DNA of 62,000 nt from Cryptomeria japonica (taxonomy: Eukaryota; Streptophyta; Pinopsida; Cupressales; Cupressaceae). The DNA is taken from positions 147,120,849 to 147,182,848 of the forward strand of contig NC_081410.1 in assembly GCF_030272615.1 (NCBI RefSeq), written 5' to 3'. Both the position numbers and the translations under genes were made by a program. The notes under the pieces are model-generated. The model saw nothing but the letters and a program-made list of their open reading frames with translations, made no database searches and was not told where the DNA came from. This document shows, one piece after another, positions 32,968 through 44,911 of the stretch (position 1 is the first letter of the stretch; each line of letters opens with the position of its first letter).

Positions 32968-35900
32968 ATGGGGACTAGTAGTCGTCGGAAGTCTAAACGC
33001 AAAATAAAACTTTCAAATGACCAAATTGAAGTGTATAGAGAAAGAGATAGAGAAGGTCATAGGAGGAGAAGACAAGGTATGTTAAATTTTGCTAATGTTA
33101 CTTCAAGTGAAGAGGAAATTGAATTTGAAAATGTTGAACAAGTTATTGAAAATGAAAATGTAGATTTTGAAAGTGAAAATTTTGAATATGTTGAAAATGT
33201 TGAAAGTGATAATGAAAATACTCAACATGACGTGAGAATGGAAAGTGAAAATTTGGGAGTTGACAATGAAGGTGTCCATAATTTTGGTGTAAATATAATT
33301 TTTTTTGACATTGGAGGTGAAAATGTAAAAAAATTTGACATAGGAGGTGAACATGTGGAAAATTTTGACATTGGAGGTGAAAATATGGAAAACTTTGACA
33401 TTGAAGGTGGAATTGCTCAATCAAGTGAACAATATGTAACACCTAATTACTTTAGAAATGAAGACCCTCTCATGGATGAAAGACAAATTCCAAATCCAAG
33501 ACCTTCAAGAACCCCAAAATGGTTACTTGAAATTGATGAGAACATTATTGCGAATCTTGAAGGCAAGAGGTCAACAAGAACCGTTCGGTTGTGGGCTACA
33601 CAACTTTTCAACCAAAATTTTAGCAATAAGACATTGACTGAGAAATGCCAACTCTTTGTTCAATTGCTAAAGATGATAAAGATGAGACCATTACTAAACA
33701 GATTGAAGATTTGTATGAACAAGAAGATGGAGAGAAATTCTATTATTGCCAAAAATCTATTTGACGCTCTCAATTCTATTGGAAAGAATACCCAAGAAAG
33801 AGATAAGAGAGCTGCTCGAAGAGTGATTACAACCTCCTTAGTAAGCCATCAATTGAGGAAGGATCGTCAAATGAGACAAACTTGTGCTTATTTTAACATA
33901 AACCATAAAACTTTGGATAGAGCACTTGCACAAAGATAAAGACTTGACGATCCACTTCAACAAGATAAATGGACTTTTGGTGGGAGGCTTTCACGTGTTG
34001 ATAGAAAGTTGACTGACAATGTGAAGGAGGAGATTCAACAATTTTGGCACTCTAATTCTAGAGTGTCAGCCAATGTAAAGGACATTTTGAAATTAAGAAT
34101 TGGCAACCGAGACCGCACACCGCATCCCAAACATTTCTTGGAATCAAGCCAAACAATGTTGTACAAAACATTTTGTGAAGTACATCCAACTTTGCAAATA
34201 TCACAAAGGGATTTTGAATCTTTGAAGCCATTTTATTGTGTTCCTCTTAAGATTTGTAATACTTGTTGTTGCAAGTACCATGTGGAGTTTTCAATGTACC
34301 ATGAATTTTTATGCCATATTCGTTCTATGATGCATACTAATGAGATGTTGCAGGAGTATGGTGCAATGCTATTTCCGAGATCATCAAGAGACTTGCAAGA
34401 TCTATTTTTATGCCCTAGAGATGATGGCTGCTATTTCTATAGAAATGATTGTTTGAATGAGAAGTGCTCAGAATGTGGTGGGTTGTCAAAGTTTGTTTCA
34501 TATTTTCATGAGGGCAGCGAACACAAGTTTGGACAGAATTATGTTGAGAAAAAAAGATATGAGATAGTGAAATATACTTTGAAGAGTGGAGGTGAAGGTT
34601 CTATATGTGAATTAGTCTCAAGAGACGTCAGTGTTGTTGATTTTTTTTTGGATTTTAAGGAAAATATTTTCTACAAGTATGCAAGGCACACCCATAGGTC
34701 TCAATGGTTGGATCAAAAGTTCAGGATGTGTAAGAACTCTTTCCTGATTGGCACTATTGTATCGGTGACTGATTTTGCAGAGAACTATACATTGCAACCA
34801 CAGAATGAGGTACAGTCTCAGTACTACAATTCAATCCAAATTGCTATTTTTGTTCACATTACATATAGACATGCTCCTGATAGTACATAAGAGGATATGA
34901 AGATAATGAGGGAGTATCATTTTTATATGAGTGATGATAGATCACACTCCTCTGAGTATGTGCAACATTGTTTCAAGATTTTTTTTGAGTTCTTGCATGA
35001 GAAAGATATTGCAATTGATTGACATATCATATGGTCAGATAACTGTACGAGTCAATTCAATAATGCTCGTATGTTTTATTAGTTGAGTAGAATGCATGTG
35101 GAGAGGCGTATACCTCATTTTTATATTTTTTGAGGTAGGGCATGGGAAGGGGGAGCATGATGGAGTAGGTGCATGTTTGGAGAGAGCTCTAGTTAAGGAG
35201 CAATTAAGGATTTCAAGTGCAAATTTCTTTGATGCACGTTCTATTGTTGATTGGTGTAGTTCAACATTGTCACATAGAGGTACTCTTGATTCGATAGTGA
35301 CTAGATTCTTTTGGTTGGTTGAGGAGGGCATAGTGGGAGATAGATTGGATTGTCAAAGAATTAAAGATTCTTAAAATATGCATTCATTTCTCAACTTAGG
35401 TGCAAGTACATGGACCATTTGGATGCGAGCGTTGGCTTGTTTTTGTCAGAGTTGTGTTTGGTATGATTGGGAAAAGTGTGGGTCAAGTGAGTGGGTTGAT
35501 ACGTGGGTTCCCCAATATCTAACTCCTTTATCTCAAATAATATCCTTGTCAAATGATGACATGGAAAGTTCACTTGAGTATGACCATCTATCAGATCTTG
35601 TACAACCAAGACATGTTTTTGCAGTTGTTGCACCGCAAGGGAATGAAGAGAGATCAAAATATTGGTTGGCATGATGTGTACAGGGAAAACATAAGCTAAC
35701 ACAACCAGTGGCAGATGATGATGGGTTCACATATCCTACAGGTTCAGTTGTTGTTGTGGGAACTTGGTTGCGAACATACATGATTAGAAAGAATGACATA
35801 CTTGCATTTCAAGACTATGAGAGACACAAAACCATTATAATGTATTAAAGCCTTATTATAGCTACAAATGTCAAGTTGTTGAAGCATCAAGCAAAACTGA

Positions 35901-35997
35901 AGACCAAAGATCTATGGACAGTGACTACTGCTGATCATGAAGCAATACTAGATACTCTTAAGCAAAGAGATGACCCTTCAGGCATACTTGAGTAGTA
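32968..35997 (+). pseudogene. Degenerate DNA-transposase-like gene
   Basis: Starts at ATG 32968 and stays in one frame through 34890 apart from TAA at 33937. An acidic, repetitive region (F-D-I-G-G-E repeats at residues ~110-150) is followed by a Lys/Arg-rich helical region, then from 34009 N-T-C-C-C-K-Y-H, C-L-N-E-K-C-S-E-C-G-G and V-T-D-F-A-E-N-Y with Q-S-Q-Y-Y. After stops at 34888 and 35020 come W-S-D-N-C-x-x-Q-F and, one frame over after a T run near 35130, G-H-G-K-G-E-H-D-G-V-G. The order D-F-A-E-N-Y, S-D-x-x-x-x-Q-F, H-G-K-G-x-x-D-G-V-G is that of a widespread family of uncharacterised, transposase-like proteins in animals and plants; the Asp residues are plausible DDE-type catalytic residues. 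I cannot name the superfamily. Remnants continue to about 35997. Confidence 0.65.
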
Positions 35998-36099
35998 GGT
36001 CTTTAATGGTGCCTTATTTTTTTTATCATGCATTTCATTTCAAAAAATGATAATTAAACCTTAATGTTCAATTTTTTTACGTGTATATTAAGGATGTGT

Positions 36100-36434
36100 T
36101 CAAAATGTAGGTCTATTGATGAACGTTTTTTTTGGCAACACGATTTTTGCATGCACATAGTGGGTACACTCGATATAATTGGAAGGGACGTATTTTTGCA
36201 ACATGACTTATTATCATGCATTTGATGAGCTTTACAATTTTTGTTATTAGACAACACTATTTGACATTTTTTGATGATATAATTATCGCAAAACCTTTAT
36301 GCTCATGCAAGTCTTTTTTGTTGATATACAACAGTATCACATTATGATTTTTGTGTCAACATAGTGGGTTCTCTTGATATAATTCAAAGGGACGTATTTT
36401 TATGGTATATAATCCCAACTTTTCATTTATTATC
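36100..36434 (+). repeat. Diverged ~215-bp direct repeat, target of solo LTR S2
   Basis: Two imperfect copies share 'catagtgggt', 'cgatataattggaaggga' or 'tgatataattcaaaggga', 'cgtatttttgc' and 'ttattatcatgcattt'. Copy A runs from about 36130. Copy B starts about 36340, is interrupted by S2 at 36435, and resumes at 37215. Confidence 0.6.
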
Positions 36435-37214
36435 TGTTAGGATTCCCATAGATACTGAGAGGGGGGGGGGGGTGAATCAGTATCTAACCGGTATATAGAA
36501 TTTCTTAACTTAAAACATGTAGAGCAATAAATAATGCAATAAACAAAGATAGAAACAACCACATGAAAAGCACACCATAACACAAGGATTTAACGAGGAA
36601 ACCTGCTGTGGGAAAAAACTCGGTGGGATTTGTGACCCACAATATTCACTTACTGGCCAATAAGAGAATATTACTGCTACAAGAGGGGCTTGCACATGTA
36701 GGAAGGCCAAGTGCCTAGAGCTCACTGCTCAAATACAAAATAGGAAGTCTCACTGACTTACAAAATGGATTATATAAATCCAGTGTCTTGTATTTCTTCA
36801 GAATAGCATCTCTAATGCCAAATCCAGTACCGGTTTGTGCTCTACTTCTTACATAAACCCTCAACCTATAATTTGCATAATAGGTCTGCCTTATTTCGCC
36901 TAATTACATTCTACCATCTTTTTCAATGTCCTACAATGATCTCTTATATATATGAGTCATTTTACAATGTTGCTAAGTCGGCTTATAATGATTTTATAAT
37001 AATAAACAAAATATATTATAACAAAAATCTTGTTGGCCTCTGTGCCGGTATGCTTCCTTTCACTGTCAGTGCCGGTAGTTTGAGTGCTGGTGTAGAGTCT
37101 GATTTGCTGGTGCTGGTGAATGTCTTTGCCGGTGTCATAGGATTGTAAGGTTTCCATCAATGACAAAACCTTCAATCACCTACAATGTCTCATTGGAGTG
37201 TGCATATGCCAACA
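36435..37214 (-). mobile_element. Solo LTR S2 (Copia-like), TSD ttatc
   Basis: A 780-bp TG...CA unit flanked by perfect 5-bp duplications ttatc at 36430-36434 and 37215-37219. On the minus strand it starts TGTTGGCATATGC. It carries the G run (36461-36472) and the shared LTR core ('gaggaaacctgctgtggg', 'aaaactcggtggga') seen in S1. There is no coding region. The duplicated host repeat just to the left shows the empty site (ttattatcatgcattt), confirming the boundaries. Confidence 0.9.
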
Positions 37215-37219
37215 TTATC

Positions 37220-38041
37220 ATGCATTTCAGTTGAAGTGATTATCATAAAGCCTTTATGTTCATCCGTGCATTTTATGTGTAGACTAACAATTCTTAAAAA
37301 TACAGGTTCATGCTAGATCATTCGCCATTGACAAGACCCTCTCCTGGTGATGGTACATATTACTTTGTGCTTAAAGAGATTAAATTTTGTGCATAAACAC
37401 TAAGTCAAGTGAATGTATTGCTATTTAGAAATGACCATATCTACCATTGTCTTCAACCATGCAGAGAAATGTAGTGAGAAGGGCTTTAATCAACACGCGT
37501 CTTTCTTCAAAGTTATGCTTGTATACTTTGCAGAGAAACTGGTAAGTTTCCTAATTATACAATCTTGTACATCTTAAAAATGTTTCAAATGATCTATTTA
37601 TAATTTGACAAAATAATTTGTATTAAGTGTTATAATTTGTTTCTTGTAGCACATTCATTCCACATAAAAAGGTTGCTTATTTTGGTCTTCATTTATATGC
37701 AGACATTGTTGTACGTAAGCTTTTCTCTTAGGACATGAGGATTTCTAATGTAGATGAAGTGGGATTTTGTATTCGTATATGGATGTGAATTGATGTAACT
37801 TTGTTATGATGATATATAATGTCCATGAGCAAATTGGTTTAGTTATATTGATGATATACAATGTATCTGTACATGAGTACATTGGTGTAGTTGTATTGAT
37901 AATGAAAAAAAATCATGTTTGCATATCCCTTCATGGATGTCACATGCAAGTGCAATGGTAATTATGTGTATACAATACATGGAAATATTGATGATCATTA
38001 TGTGTCTACAGTGTAATGCTTGTTTATCTATATTTTTCATT
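37220..38041. other. Non-coding spacer
   Basis: Resumes diverged repeat copy B, then A/T-rich sequence. No gene is supported. Confidence 0.4.
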
Positions 38042-40829
38042 GAGTGAGACTGACGATTTTTTTGCCAACCGAAAAAATGTTGCCCTAATAAAACCGTAGG
38101 GAAAATTGAAAAACTGAGATAGGCTTTTATAGGGACCCCTCTCATGGCCCCATAGGTTTAAACATATCATTTGTAGGTGCCACAAATTCTGAGTTAGAGC
38201 CCGTCAAAGTTTGAAAATTTTTAGCACTTAGGGTGCTCAAGGGATGATGTCGGTAGGGTATGACCCTGAGCGTTCGACCTAGTGGGGGGCCAAAATAGGA
38301 GCATGCATAGGGTAATAATGCCTAACTAGACATGTCAGAGCTGATGGTTCATTATCATGACGAGCAGAACGAGAAATTGGCCATGCGACAACATTCGATT
38401 GAATGAGATTGATGATTTTTTTGCCAACCGAAAAAATGTTGCTCTAATAAAATCATATGGAAAATTGAAAAACTGAGATAGGATTTTGTAGGGACCCCTC
38501 TCATGGCCTTGTAGGTTCAAATGGATCATTCCTAGGTGCCACGGATTCTAAGTTAGGGCCCGTCAAAGTTTGACAATTTTTAGCACTTAGGGTGCCCAAG
38601 GGACGACGCCGGTAGGGTATGACCCCGAGCATTCGACCGAGTGGGGGGCCAAAATAGGAGCATTCATAGGGTAATAATTCCTAACTAGACATGTCGAAGC
38701 TGACGGTTTGTTATCATGATGAGTAGAATGAGAAATTGGCCACACGACAACATTTGATTGAATGAGACTGACAATTTTTTCACCAACCGAAAAAATGCTG
38801 CCCTAATAAAACCGTAGGGAAACTTGAAAAACCGAGATATATTTTTGTGGAGACCCCTCTCATGGACTCTTAGGTTCAAACTGATGATTCGCGGGTGCCA
38901 TGAATTCCGAGTTAGGGCCCGTCAAAGTTTGACAATTTTTAGCACTTAGGATGCTCAAGGGACGATGCCAATAGGGTATGACCTCGAGTGTTCGACTGAG
39001 TGCGGGGGAAAAATAGGAGCATGAATAGGGTAATAATGCCTAACTAGACATGTTGGAGCTGATGGTTTGTTATCACGATGAGCAGAACGAGAAATTGGCC
39101 ACGTGACAACATTCAATTGAATGAGACTGACAAATTTTTAGCCAACCGAAAAAATGCTGCCCTAATAAAATAGTATGGAAAATTAAAAAATGAGATAGGC
39201 TTTTGTAGGGACCCCTCTCATGGACCCATAGGTTCAAACAGATCATTTGTAGGTGCCATGGATTTTGAGTTAGGGTCCATCAAAGTTTGACAATTTTTAG
39301 CACTTAGGGTGCTCAAGGGATGACGCCGGTAGGGTATGACCCCAAGCGTTCAACCGAGTGGGAGGCCAAAATTGGAGTATGCATAGGGTAATAATGCCTA
39401 ATTAGATATGTTAGAGCTGATGGTTTGTTATCACAATGAGCAGAACAAGAAATTGGCCACGTGACAACATTCGATTGAATGAGACTGACGATTTTTTTAC
39501 CAACCGAAAAAATGCTGCCCTAATAAAACCATAGGGAAAATAGAAAAAATGAGATAGGATTTTGTAGGGACCCCTCTCGTGGAATTGTAGGTTCAAAAAT
39601 ATCATTCGCAAGTGCCACGGATTCTAAGTTAGGGCCCGTCAAAGTTTGACAATTTTTAGCACTTAGGGTGCTCAAGGGACGACGCCGGTAGGGTATGACC
39701 CTGAGCATTCGACCGAGTGGGGGGGAAATAGGAGCATGCATAGGGTAATAATGCCTAACTAGACATGTCAGAGCTGACGGTTCGTTATCACGATGAGAAG
39801 AACGATAAATTGGCCACGTGACAACATTCGATTGAGTGAGACTGACGATTTTTTCGCCAACCGAAAAAATGCTGGCCTAAAAAAACCGTAGGGAAAATTG
39901 AAAAACTGAGATAGGATTTTGTAGGTACCCCTCTCATAGACTTGTAGGTTCAAATGGATTGTTTGCAGGTATCATAGATTTTGAGTAGGGCCCATCAAAG
40001 TTTGATAATTTTTAGCACTTAGGGTGCTCAAGGGATGAAGCAGGTAGGGTATGACCTCGAGCGTTCAACCGAGTGGGGGGAAAAATAGGAGCATGCATAG
40101 GGTAATAATGCCTAACTGGATATTTCAGAGCTGACAGTTCATTATCACGATGAGAAGAACGAGAAATTGGCCACGTGACAACATTCGATTGAATGAGACT
40201 GACAATTTTTTTGCCAACCGAAAAAATGTTGCCCTAATAAAACAATACATAAACTTGAAAAACCGAGATAGGCTTTTTTAGGGACCCCTCTCATGGACTC
40301 GTAGGTTCAAATAGATCATTTAGAGGTACCACAAATTTTGAGTTAGGTCCCGTCAAAGTTTGATAATTTTTAGCACTTAGGGTGCTCAAGAGACGACGCC
40401 GGTAGGGTATGACCCCGAGCGTTTGACCGAGTGGGGGGCCAAAATTGGAGCATGCATAGGGTAATAATGGCTAATTGGATATGTCAAAGCCAATGGTTCA
40501 TTATCACGATGAGCAGAATGAGAAATTGGCCACGCGACAACATTCGATTGAATGAGACTGACGATTTTTTCGCCAACTGAAAAAATGCTGCCCTAATAAA
40601 ACATAGGGAAACTTGAAAAACCGAGATAGGATTTTGTAGGGACCCCTCTCATGGACCTGTAGGTTCAAATAGATCATTCATAGGTGCCACAGATTGCAAG
40701 TTAGGGCTCATCAAAGTTTGACAATTTTTAGCACTTAGGGTGGTCAAGGGATGACTCCGGTAGGGTATGACCTCGAGGGTTCGACCGAGTGGGGGGGTGG
40801 AAATAGGAGCATGCATAGGGTAATAATGA
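38042..40829. repeat. ~359-bp tandem satellite, about 7.8 copies
   Basis: The phrase 'gagactgacgattttt' or a variant recurs at about 38045, 38404, 38763, 39122, 39480, 39838, 40196 and 40555, a period of 356-360 bp. Units include 'ccaaccgaaaaaatgctgcc', 'gggacccctctcatgg', 'caatttttagcacttagggt' and 'ggtagggtatgacc'. Neighbouring units differ at roughly 10% of positions by eye. A minus-strand ORF of about 61-66 codons (F-x-F-P-Y-G-F-I-R-A-A-F-F-R-L) recurs in several units; with no start context or family match I do not call it a gene. Confidence 0.92.
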
Positions 40830-41189
40830 ATTGTATTGTATTGTTCATTAAATGAATTGTATTGTTCATTATATAAACAACACTTACGATGAAATGAAAT
40901 GAATTGTATTGTTCATTAAATAACCATTATTAACCATTGTTAATTATTGGAATGAAGATTAAAGATTTCCATGATAACACCATGCACAGATGAGCAACAA
41001 TTTATATGATCAATTATCAACTTCTGTATATATGAAAATGTCAAATGATTACAAGTGTATGTCCATACACAAATATGGCATAAACGCCAACTCAAACAAA
41101 ATGTATGTCTATATACGTGAATGTATGTCCATATACAAAATATACATCCCAACTAGACATGTAAGCATTCCAGAACTATCTATAACATC
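40830..41189. other. Spacer after the 359-bp array
   Basis: Starts with two copies of 'gaattgtattgttcattaaa' (near 40852 and 40900), then A/T-rich sequence. It contains no gene and would be the 3' flank of the minus-strand gene ending at 41190. Confidence 0.5.
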
Positions 41190-43052
41190 CTAAGTTGCTG
41201 ATGGATCATCAAAATCGATCCTCTTCACCGCACTGCTCGACTATGAAGGATCCTGTACAAGAAAAAACAAACCACGATTAAGATTAGTTATATTATATAA
41301 CTCACATTCCAAAAGTTAACATAAAAATGAACTATAATTGAACTATTCTTGTTTACCTCATCTCCACATTTTCTCTTTGGCTTTGCAGGACTCTTGATGT
41401 ATGTCTTCGATAGAGGAGGTATGTTTCCAATATTTTCATACACAACCTACATATGTTCACAAACATGACATTGATACAAGTTAGCATATAATTGTCACTG
41501 ATAATAACAAATTATATCTAATAAACACAAAATAAAATAAACACACATGTACTCGAGGCATCTCTTCTTCTTCTTCATCTTCAGGTATACTGGGTGTAGT
41601 CAACAAGGATGTGAAGCCAAGAATTCTCTGTACATATACACAACAAGTATATGAAACTATCAATCTATGTCTAGACGTGTATAATAACTATAAGTTATTT
41701 AAAATATTCATTCAATCATATTTGCATTCAATTACCTTTCCCTTGTCTCCAACTGCACTACCAGATCCTAAATCACACAGCCTTGCACTCGTGCTACTTG
41801 TACCCTACAAGAGTAAAATAAGATATACATGCAAGTTACTACATAATCTAATTAAATAGACCATGATGAGCATGTATGTACAATACAATATAAATGACTA
41901 GGTGCAATAATATATGTACCGTCAAGCTATCGAGGCCAAATGAAATGGCCGTCAAGGTGCCCTCTTGAATCTATGTCAACTCCTCCTCGGTCATCAACTG
42001 TTAAATAGACCATGTAAATACAAATTAATACTTAATATTATCTAGATTATAAATACTCATTTAAAATATAGCATGAACTGTGAAAATATAAATCTTACTA
42101 GTACATCATTAATGTATGATGAAGGTGCCTCCTCACCTCTAGCATGCGAGGACTCCCCAAGGTATCCTCCAGTCTGTGTCATAACATCTGGTGCATCGTG
42201 CATCTCATGCACCTCATAATTTGCACTGTCTGTAGGAGGATCAACAGGTTGTCCAACTGGACCCAAGCATACGTGCCCACACATGACACAACTATGGGGC
42301 ACACAAATGTGTGGAGTTGAGGAGGACGTGTCAGTGCCATCATATGCACTGCTACCATCAAAAGTAGGCTGAGCTACTGACCTAGCCCGATAAACCAAAA
42401 GGCTACTCAAAGAGTGAATAACCGATATGGTCTGTGATGCCGCCTCACAAATGATATCTGGATGCTGCACTGGAGGTGGGGGATCAACAGGAGGAGGGGG
42501 GAAATATGGGCCCTAGACTACTCTGACTACCCCAGGTCTATTTTGGGGCATACCTAAACCCACACCCTGGAAAGGTTGGATGTCAAAGTAGTTCATATGT
42601 TTTCCTAAAACAAACTCAACATACAATTTTTTTATGAAGTAGAAGGGGACATCAAGATTTTTGTTGGGTGGTTTGTTGAAAACCATCCACCAATGATCCC
42701 AAAAGTTTTTCACAATACCATCATTTGTAAAGTTTTGTTTCTTTGGGGTCTACAGGTTGACCAGTGTGGGGATTCACAAACAATGCGGCGATAGTGGCTT
42801 TGGATATCTCGAGAATCTCGCCACAAAAGAGCGACATTGTGCTCCTCAGTCATGGTTTCCATACTCTTTATGATCGATGTGAGGGGATCAAACATTGGGT
42901 TTAGGCGAGGGATCCTATGATATACATCTGCAATCCCCCTCAATTGGTTCAAATTTTGTGCAATTAAATCCTAAATTGAGGGGGGGGTTTGGCAAAGGAG
43001 GGTTTGGTTGTTGTGGTTGTGGTTGATCAATGTCTTCACTATTATCCCCCAT
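41190..43052 (-). pseudogene. Six-exon minus-strand gene of the transposon candidate, unknown function
   Basis: ATG at 43052 opens M-G-D-N-S-E-D-I-D-Q-P-Q-P-Q-Q-P. Exon 1 reaches a donor at 42098 (gtaaga). Further exons with matching GT-AG signals are 41997-41920, 41814-41736, 41627-41553, 41446-41357 and 41252-41190, ending in TAG. Exon 1 carries frame changes (one at the C8 run 42980-42987) and a stop at 42513; two later exons each hold an internal stop. Readable segments include F-C-G-E-I-L-E-I-S-K, N-P-H-T-G-Q-P-V-D-P, N-F-W-D-H-W-W-M-V-F and D-I-Q-P-F. The later exons are acidic, then basic (S-P-A-K-P-K-R-K-C), and end V-K-R-I-D-F-D-D-P-S-A-T. I recognise no family; a DNA-binding or accessory transposition protein is a guess from context. 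Confidence 0.6.
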
Positions 43053-43380
43053 TTTTAACCTAATTGAATGTAAACAATTGAATTTAGTTAACAAATTTAA
43101 ACAATTTTGTATTTGATTTTAAAAAACCTAGTTTTCATGAAAAAAACCACATTTTCAATGAAAAAACAAATAAACATTAAAAAAAATACAAAAATTGAAT
43201 GAAAATGATTGAAAACAATAAAAATATTACCTTTTAATGTATTTTTTAGTAAATTTTGGTTGAAAAACCGGATATCGGATTCCCAAAAATCGCACAGCCC
43301 GTGGGTTAAAAATAACTCACGAGCTGTCACAGTCCAATTATATTGTCTCAGAAAATCGAATATCTCATTTTTACACTTAA

Positions 43381-43660
43381 ATTATTTTAAAATAACATTA
43401 TATTATATAATATTATATAATATATAATGTAATAATATATTATATAATATATAATATAATAATATATTATATAATATATTATTATATTATAATATAATAT
43501 AATATAATATAATATATACAATATAATATATTATTATATTATATATTACATTATATATATATTATATAATATTATATAATATAATATAATAATATAATAT
43601 ATAATATAATAATATATTATTATATTACATTATATATTATGTAATTTATTTTTTAATTTA
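43381..43660. repeat. Pure A/T tract of tataat-type repeats
   Basis: About 280 bases almost entirely A and T, made of 'tatataat', 'attatataat' and their complements. It is self-complementary and lies between the minus-strand gene's 5' end and the right inverted-repeat zone. Confidence 0.85.
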
Positions 43661-43663
43661 AAA

Positions 43664-43728
43664 TTACAAATAAAAATTGGATATTCGATATTATCGGATA
43701 TTCAATTTTATTCGATATCTAATATGCT
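43664..43728 (-). repeat. Right inverted-repeat zone
   Basis: 'ttggatattcgat', 'atcggatattcaatttt' and 'tattcgatatct' mirror the left zone at 32634-32790 in inverted orientation. Confidence 0.6.
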
Positions 43729-43735
43729 TAGGTGT

Positions 43736-44165
43736 TTACCATGCCAAGGTGTACTGACACCCAGGCCAAGCAAAAAGTCAACACAGATTTTCACGTTTTT
43801 AGGTGAGTGGAGAATGCTATTTTTTTCACATCGCCACTTTTTGGCCCCCCATGATCCTGCATTGACCCAAATCTCTCTTTCTCAACAAAATCACCCTTGC
43901 CACGCTCTATTGATTTCTTGCTTCAAATGAAAAGTCAGAAATGAGAGGTTGAGTCACCTTTTTATCCACTGCATACCTAACTTTTAGGTCTAATAAATGT
44001 TCTTAGCCCTAATTCTTCGATACCCTGCATTCACAAAGTTCTCTTCTCTAGACCTTCAGTTTGGCTCAAATCTTTCGAAAGTGCATCAACAACCATCACA
44101 CACATCTTTGTAACCAAGTCGGAACCAAGTGCAGATCTCCAACATGGGATTCAAAAGATTTTCAT
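43736..44165. other. Spacer between the transposon candidate and C2 gag
   Basis: No gene is supported. The block inserted into C2 should end here, but I could not identify the junction. Confidence 0.35.
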
Positions 44166-44169
44166 GAAA

Positions 44170-44911
44170 AACCTCCCCCTAAGGTTGAAACAAGGCCAAA
44201 TGCCTTAGCTTAGTTATCAGATGAGGTTCTAGCACCGAAATCAGGTGCGGATCTATTCACTACATTATCATCACTCTTCTTCACCCAAGTCTTTTGCATC
44301 TACTCTCTGATCTCTTCAACTTTTGCCTTTCCCTTCTCATCTGACTTTTCATTCTTATTCTTATCTTCTGGAGCCTTTTTGTTTGCATTCTTGCTTCTAC
44401 AAAACTTAGCAACGTGACCGGATTTGTTGCAAGAATAACAACAAACAACTTTGTTCCTCTGATTAGGTCAAAAATTTCCTTGATTCGTCCTTGATTTGCA
44501 TTGATTAGCAATATGTTCAAATATTCCACAAGCATAGAATCTAACATTTTCTTTTATTTTGAAATTTATTCATCACACTTCTGCATACATTTGCCTTATG
44601 ACCATACTTGTTGCATTTGAAACATTGACCGATAAAAGATGGTCCATTATTGTTCATCCTAGTTTTACGCTGACTAGTCATATGACAAAATTTATTGCAA
44701 ACAAAATAGTTACCAATGAATTTATGAGCATTAGGTTGTCTTACTGAAGACTTTCTTGAGTTCTTTTGTTGAGTCTTAGGACCACATCCAAAGCTTTCTC
44801 CTTTCTCATATCTGAGACCTAGTGTATCATTTGGATTCTTCTGATTGGTAAGCATCTCATCAAGTTTGGCTGAGCTAACCCAGAACTTCTCCTTGTACTC
44901 ATTTTTAACAT
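44170..44911 (-). pseudogene. Copia-type gag remnant of C2, three zinc knuckles
   Basis: The minus-strand frame at 44911-44541 reads S-S-A-K-L-D-E-M-L...G-L-R-Y-E-K-G-E-S, a segment typical of the C-terminal half of some plant Copia gags. C-F-K-C-N-K-Y-G-H-K-A-N-V-C (C-x2-C-x4-H-x4-C) follows. After a frameshift a degraded knuckle (C...H...C) and C-Y-S-C-N-K-S-G-H-V-A-K-F-C appear, then a Lys/Glu-rich tail. The N-terminal half is missing, because the LTR sequence at 44911 joins it directly. Confidence 0.75.

Larger units (their letters stand above)
32620..43735 (+). mobile_element. Candidate ~11-kb DNA transposon with two convergent genes
   Basis: A transposase-like gene reads inward from the left (32968-35997, plus strand) and a multi-exon gene reads inward from the right (43052-41190, minus strand). 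Left of the first gene lies a cluster of gatatccgat-type motifs (32634-32790) and right of the second a matching cluster (43664-43728) in inverted orientation. The 12-mer agatatcgaata (32636-32647) has its perfect reverse complement at 43709-43720, and atcggatatccgattttt (32769-32786) matches 43672-43689 inverted with two differences. The exact ends and a TSD were not found, so the boundaries are approximate. It contains a later solo LTR and a 359-bp satellite. Neither gene is intact. Confidence 0.5.

Noticed and set aside
33103-33442. Minus-strand ORFs rich in Phe/His opposite the transposase N-terminus
   Set aside because: They mirror the acidic, repetitive plus-strand coding sequence.
38335-39953. 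Recurrent 60-66-codon minus-strand ORFs in the 359-bp array
   Set aside because: They recur only because the DNA repeats, and several units have lost the frame without other change.
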